The notes under the pieces were generated by a model. It saw only the letters and a program-made list of their open reading frames with translations, was not told where the DNA came from and ran no database searches. Below, piece by piece: positions 11,724 through 15,150 of a stretch of DNA of 15,150 nucleotides; the stretch's first letter is position 1, and the number at the start of each line of letters is the position of its first letter. Source of the stretch: CAYPZU01 sp964415395 (GTDB lineage: Bacteria; Chlamydiota; Chlamydiia; Chlamydiales; SM23-39); NCBI GenBank assembly GCA_964415395.1, contig CAYPZU010000053.1, forward strand, positions 1 through 15,150. The letters run 5' to 3'. Both the position numbers and the translations under genes were made by a program.

Positions 11724-14408
11724 GTGGACTTCCGAGAGCTGTTTTTTACTTCCCTCCTCCAGGCGCCAAAAGGATCGCTGCCCGATCGCCTCCTGATGAT
11801 CGGCGAGGCCGCGGTCTCCCGCTATATGGACGCCTGCCCGGTTCAGGATTCTCTCCGGTTCCGAGCCAGGTATGTCGGCCAGCTCCTGGCGAACGACCTG
11901 ATCGATGAAAAAGGAGATTTGAGGAAGGACCGCCTCGATGGATGGATCGCTCAGTTCGATCAGGGGATCTATGTTCTGGGCCCGGACCGGGAGAGCGACT
12001 CCCTTATTTTCCGACATGTAAGAGACTCGCTTAAGTCGCTGAAGGAAAAAGGAGAGATTTGGACCTGGATACGGAAATTTTCGCCCCCGCTCACCAATAA
12101 AAAGGCGGACGAGCTGGTTCGGATCACTCTTTGGCCCGAGCCGATCAAAACCGTTCAGACAACCCATGTCCGAAGGGCGGTTCTGGCGGCCTGGTTCACG
12201 CTTTTGAGGCAGACAACCGGTTCCTGTTTTGCGACCGCTCCTGCGATCCTGATCCAGATGCGCCATCCTTTGCGCCTGATCAGGGATCTCTACGATCTTT
12301 TGTTTACCGGAATGATGAAAAGGGTGGTGGCGGGAAAAGAATACGCCGTTCCTCTAAGCCCTAATTTTGGCAAATCGGATTTGCAAAGACCTTTGCAGCC
12401 GTTTGCCGAGACGCTGCATCTCTGCCCCGGGCTGGTGATGGCTTTGGAGTCGGGCGGACTGATCGATCCTGCCAAGCCTTTGGAAAAGAAAACGGCCGAA
12501 CTAAAACGTTTTTTGGAGGGAAGGGAAGATCTCCAGACAGCGGAAAAGCTGATCCGGACGCTCCTTTTGGAGTCATTGGGGCTGACCGAACAGGATCTGG
12601 AAGACGAGGAGCATCTGGCGAAAATGCAATTGTCTCCCCTTTTGGCGAGGCAGTCGGCGGTCTATTACCAGAAACCCAGCGAGCGGGCGCAAAAAATTGC
12701 GGAATGGAAAAAAAGGACGGCAAAGGCATGCCATGCCTTCGAAGCGGCGGCTGAATGCGCCCTTCTCCGGTCGTGGGAGTATACCCTCGCCTCTTTCTGC
12801 GACGTAAAGGTGGACTTCGCCCGCTGGAATTTGTATGTCGGGCTTGGACTCCATTCAGATCAGAAGGGAGGAGTCGGAGAATTCCTCTATCAAACGATCG
12901 ACGCGCATTTGCAAAAGGCGAATGACGAGGCGGCCAGATTCCATCAAGAGTATGAACAGAATTCAGGGGCTGCAAGCGCCCTGGAGGCGATGATTTACAA
13001 CGCGCTGAGCGATGGGCAGAGGAATCAGCTGAAAGCCGAGTGGACGAGCGCTGTGCAGGCGGCGAACGCTGCGCTGGAGATGAGGAATCGGGCGGCGGAT
13101 CGGGCCGACGCCCTTTCCCGATTCTTCTCTTATTTGATCCAGCAGTACGACGCGAAGCTGCAAGAGGCTTTCCAGGAATTGTTCGACCCTTCCCTGTTTG
13201 GGGAAGAAGCGCATGTGTATGAAGATAGCCCTGCAGGATTTAGGCTGGTGTACAAACACGGCAGAGCCGATCCGTCCCAATGGACTCCCATTTGCAGCGG
13301 GGAGGAATACATCGTTGCATTGCGGGAGTTCTTTTCTTCCTGCGAAAGAGAGATTGAAGTGCCTGCGGAGATCGGCGAGGAATTATTCGGCGGGCTGACG
13401 ACAGGCTTGATCCAATTCATCCAGGAGCCGGAGTTTCTTGCTTCGGCGCTTGCCAGGTCCAAGGAGAGAGGCCGGCAGTCGCCCTGGCACTATGTTTCAG
13501 GCGGCACCATGGAGACGCTGGTGCAGGCTTATTGCGGACGGGACCGGCGGTTGTCTGAGGCGGCGATCGTCCCGAAGTCGGAATCGGACGTTTTGGAATT
13601 TCTGCTGAAAGAGAATGCGGGTGAGGGCGGGCCTCTTTTGATCCACTCGCCGACCCATGCATTCCTTTATCTCCCTGGCCTGATGAAGAAAGAATCTGTT
13701 CAGGCTGCCGAACGGGGCCGGGAATGGGTTCGGAAGCAGGGCAGGATTGAAGAAGAAACGCAGGAATACCTCACTCACAAATTGAGCGAAAGACTTCCTG
13801 CGAAAGAGAGACCTCTCTTCCTCCACCTGGCCAGGCAAAATCATGCCGCTCCTTCTTATGCGATCCTTGTCGAGCAGTGGCTTGGCGCGATGAACGGATC
13901 GGCAGCTCCAGATCCGGCGGCTTTGGCCGACTCATTTCTTTTTGAGCAGCTTCCCGTCTTATCAAACACGGCGGCAAGGGCTGCTGGCGATGCGATCCTA
14001 AATCGATTGGCGCAGAAATATCCGGCGCTTCGAAACCGGCCCCAGATTGATGGGGCGGGGGGCTTTTTGGGGGCTCTGGATCGAATCGAGCTTTGCAAGA
14101 TGATTGTGCTGAAAACGTTAAAATATCCGATTGGATCAATCGATTGGGATGGAGAAATTGCGTCCGCGTCCCGCGATTTGGGATTCTCGCGGCCGGCTCC
14201 GCTTCTTTTCGCCGATTCGAATTGGTCAGGATGGTTTTTTGGATTTGCCCCAAATCCCCGCTCCTCTCAAATGGAGCTTTGGAGATTCAACCGCGTTGGA
14301 ACGAGAGGCGTGCCAATGAGGGATTGGAAAAAGTGGATGGCGGGTGAAAATAAGGATGCGTGGGTTTTGCTGACAAAGGAAAAGGAGTTTGCCGATGGGC
14401 TCATTTAG
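11724..14408 (+). CDS. Large unknown protein (894 aa) with a possible papain-like catalytic layout
   Basis: I do not recognise the family. It is soluble, with no signal peptide or membrane segment. Near residue 160 is LRQTTGSCFATAPAI, in which Cys168 has the surroundings of a papain-type nucleophile (Gln163 before it, GSCF like GSCW). A hydrophobic strand followed by HSPTHAFLYLPG holds His645-Ala646, like the papain His-Ala pair. Close to the end, FADSNWSGWFFGF holds Asn833-Trp834, recalling the papain NSWG region. The order Cys-His-Asn is right, but about 480 residues of mostly helical, charged sequence lie between Cys and His. Start GTG 11724 has only AGAG nearby; the next Met is residue 25. 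The gene is divergent from thrS. A hydrolase or a secreted effector is possible; both are inference. Confidence 0.8.
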   Translation: MDFRELFFTSLLQAPKGSLPDRLLMIGEAAVSRYMDACPVQDSLRFRARYVGQLLANDLIDEKGDLRKDRLDGWIAQFDQGIYVLGPDRESDSLIFRHVRDSLKSLKEKGEIWTWIRKFSPPLTNKKADELVRITLWPEPIKTVQTTHVRRAVLAAWFTLLRQTTGSCFATAPAILIQMRHPLRLIRDLYDLLFTGMMKRVVAGKEYAVPLSPNFGKSDLQRPLQPFAETLHLCPGLVMALESGGLIDPAKPLEKKTAELKRFLEGREDLQTAEKLIRTLLLESLGLTEQDLEDEEHLAKMQLSPLLARQSAVYYQKPSERAQKIAEWKKRTAKACHAFEAAAECALLRSWEYTLASFCDVKVDFARWNLYVGLGLHSDQKGGVGEFLYQTIDAHLQKANDEAARFHQEYEQNSGAASALEAMIYNALSDGQRNQLKAEWTSAVQAANAALEMRNRAADRADALSRFFSYLIQQYDAKLQEAFQELFDPSLFGEEAHVYEDSPAGFRLVYKHGRADPSQWTPICSGEEYIVALREFFSSCEREIEVPAEIGEELFGGLTTGLIQFIQEPEFLASALARSKERGRQSPWHYVSGGTMETLVQAYCGRDRRLSEAAIVPKSESDVLEFLLKENAGEGGPLLIHSPTHAFLYLPGLMKKESVQAAERGREWVRKQGRIEEETQEYLTHKLSERLPAKERPLFLHLARQNHAAPSYAILVEQWLGAMNGSAAPDPAALADSFLFEQLPVLSNTAARAAGDAILNRLAQKYPALRNRPQIDGAGGFLGALDRIELCKMIVLKTLKYPIGSIDWDGEIASASRDLGFSRPAPLLFADSNWSGWFFGFAPNPRSSQMELWRFNRVGTRGVPMRDWKKWMAGENKDAWVLLTKEKEFADGLI

Positions 14409-14444
14409 CAGGCAGAGAACAAAATTCTTTTTCCCTTATTTGGA

Positions 14445-14473
14445 TTGTTGTGATATTCACTTAACAGTAGATG
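14445..14473 (+). promoter_or_regulatory. Possible promoter for the porin gene
   Basis: TTGTTG (14445-14450) and TAGATG (14468-14473) lie 17 nt apart in the 138-bp gap between the 894-aa gene and the porin. They would give a leader of about 65 nt. The boxes are weak; porin genes in chlamydiae often have several promoters. No clear terminator for the upstream gene was seen in this gap. Confidence 0.3.
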
Positions 14474-14536
14474 TTGCTTTCGTGTCGGATCGAAAGCCAA
14501 TCAAAAGACACAAAATCCCAGCAGGGTACTCTCAAC

Positions 14537-14541
14537 GGAGG
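14537..14541 (+). promoter_or_regulatory. Strong ribosome binding site of the porin gene
   Basis: GGAGG sits 5 nt before ATG 14547, the expected spacing for a highly translated gene, and fixes the start of the partial reading frame at the window end. Confidence 0.75.
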
Positions 14542-14546
14542 TCACG

Positions 14547-15150
14547 ATGAAAAAACTTGCGATGTGGATGGCAGCTTTTGTTGCCGCTTCAGCGCTGCAT
14601 GCGGCACCTGTAGGAAATCCCTCTGCACCTCAGCTTATTGATGAGGGTTTTTTCATGTCGTGCGACACGTGGATCGATTTCCGTGCCGGATATGAAGGCG
14701 ACTTTGTTGCTGATGCTCGAATGAAGCAGCAGACCGAAGGCCATGGCAGAGTGGATTCTTATCAGCAGACGACTAATTCTGGAACCGCAACTCTGAATTT
14801 TGTCGACAGGCTCGATATTTTCGGGGTGTTTGGTTCTTCCCGCACCTACGCCGAATGGCGCTATAACGATGCGGCAGGAGACATGTTCCAGGTCGAAATG
14901 GAAACGCTCTATCATTTCCTTTGGGGCGTAGGAGCCCGCGGAATTTTGTTTGAGTGGGGCAATACAACTCTGGGCTTGGGCGGCAGATACGAGTCGTGCA
15001 ACTACGATCCAGAATGGCTCACCATCGACGGAGTGAATGTGAGCGCTTCCGGCACGAGCCTGAAGTGGTATGAGTGGCAAGTGGATTTGGATATTTCTTA
15101 TCGAATCGATTTGCTGACGCCTTACATCGGCCTTAAATATTCCTATGCGA
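14547..15150 (+). CDS. ompA: Major outer membrane porin (MOMP), 5' part, cut by the window end
   Basis: The main beta-barrel porin of the chlamydial outer membrane. The visible 201 codons start with a signal peptide (MKKLAMWMAAFVAASALHA, cleavage likely before APVG). The mature part then follows the MOMP pattern: VGNPSAP, GYEGDFVADARMK, NFVDRLDIFGVFGSS, LWGVGARGILFEWGNTTLG, and finally YEWQVDLDISYRID with TPYIGLKYSYA. These align by eye with C. trachomatis MOMP (GYYGDFVFD, SVGAR-ALWECGCATLG, HEWQASLALSYRLN, TPYIGVKWS). Only two Cys are seen (39 and 151); the Cys pair of the WECGC block is replaced by Trp and Asn. The gene has a strong ribosome site and a 138-bp gap before it. The symbol is by family; environmental chlamydiae can carry several MOMP-like genes. 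Confidence 0.93.
   Translation, partial: MKKLAMWMAAFVAASALHAAPVGNPSAPQLIDEGFFMSCDTWIDFRAGYEGDFVADARMKQQTEGHGRVDSYQQTTNSGTATLNFVDRLDIFGVFGSSRTYAEWRYNDAAGDMFQVEMETLYHFLWGVGARGILFEWGNTTLGLGGRYESCNYDPEWLTIDGVNVSASGTSLKWYEWQVDLDISYRIDLLTPYIGLKYSYA

Noticed and set aside
14409..14440. Rho-independent terminator after the 894-aa gene
   Set aside because: AGAA/TTCT before a T-run gives only a 4-bp A+T-rich stem, too weak to call.
14482..14511. GTGTC ... GACAC inverted repeat in the porin leader
   Set aside because: A 5-bp stem with a 20-nt loop is expected by chance at this length.

Overview
The window comes from the chromosome of a member of the Chlamydiota, most likely a non-Chlamydiaceae ('environmental', amoeba-type) lineage. 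Three things support this. The right end carries the first 201 codons of a major outer membrane porin whose sequence follows the Chlamydia MOMP pattern (GDFV, a VGAR-type block, then an EWQ...SYR...TPYIG block). A thrS - ParA ATPase - pGP6-D-like gene string matches the order CT581-CT582-CT583 of C. trachomatis, recalled from memory. Full-length purB and an intact dapA indicate more biosynthesis than in the human Chlamydia. G+C looks close to half and gene packing is tight. Genus and species cannot be read from the sequence.

Layout. (1) 28-315 (-): a small chlamydial-type hypothetical with a good promoter of its own, divergent from ung. (2) 417-3448 (+): a probable operon of ung (uracil-DNA glycosylase), an MFS drug/metabolite exporter, a 63-aa unknown protein and an HlyD/EmrA-type adaptor, joined by 1-nt and 14-nt overlaps and one 20-nt gap. 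(3) 3484-4425 (+): an Rsm22-family SAM-dependent methyltransferase with its own promoter, converging on 4438-5319 (-), an EamA-family transporter that may be the SAM transporter known in Chlamydia. A perfect palindrome spans the two stop codons. (4) 5434-6782 (+): an unrecognised 131-aa gene with an A+T-rich start, then dapA. (5) 6736-11603 (-): thrS, parA, the pGP6-D-like gene and purB, tightly packed and probably one transcript. purB overlaps the end of dapA by 47 bp. (6) 11604-11723: a divergent control region that holds a second copy of the palindrome. (7) 11724-14408 (+): an 894-aa protein of unknown function with a possible papain-like catalytic layout. (8) 14547 to the window end (+): the 5' part of the porin gene.

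How it fits together. Most genes are housekeeping: repair, tRNA charging, ribosome assembly, purine and lysine/peptidoglycan precursor synthesis. The less ordinary parts are the chromosomal copies of plasmid-type ParA/pGP6-D proteins inside the thrS operon, the export cassette with its extra small protein, the 894-aa unknown, a palindrome present twice in the window, and two genes whose promoters put the predicted transcript start almost on the start codon. No tRNA, rRNA, CRISPR array, insertion sequence or integrase was seen.
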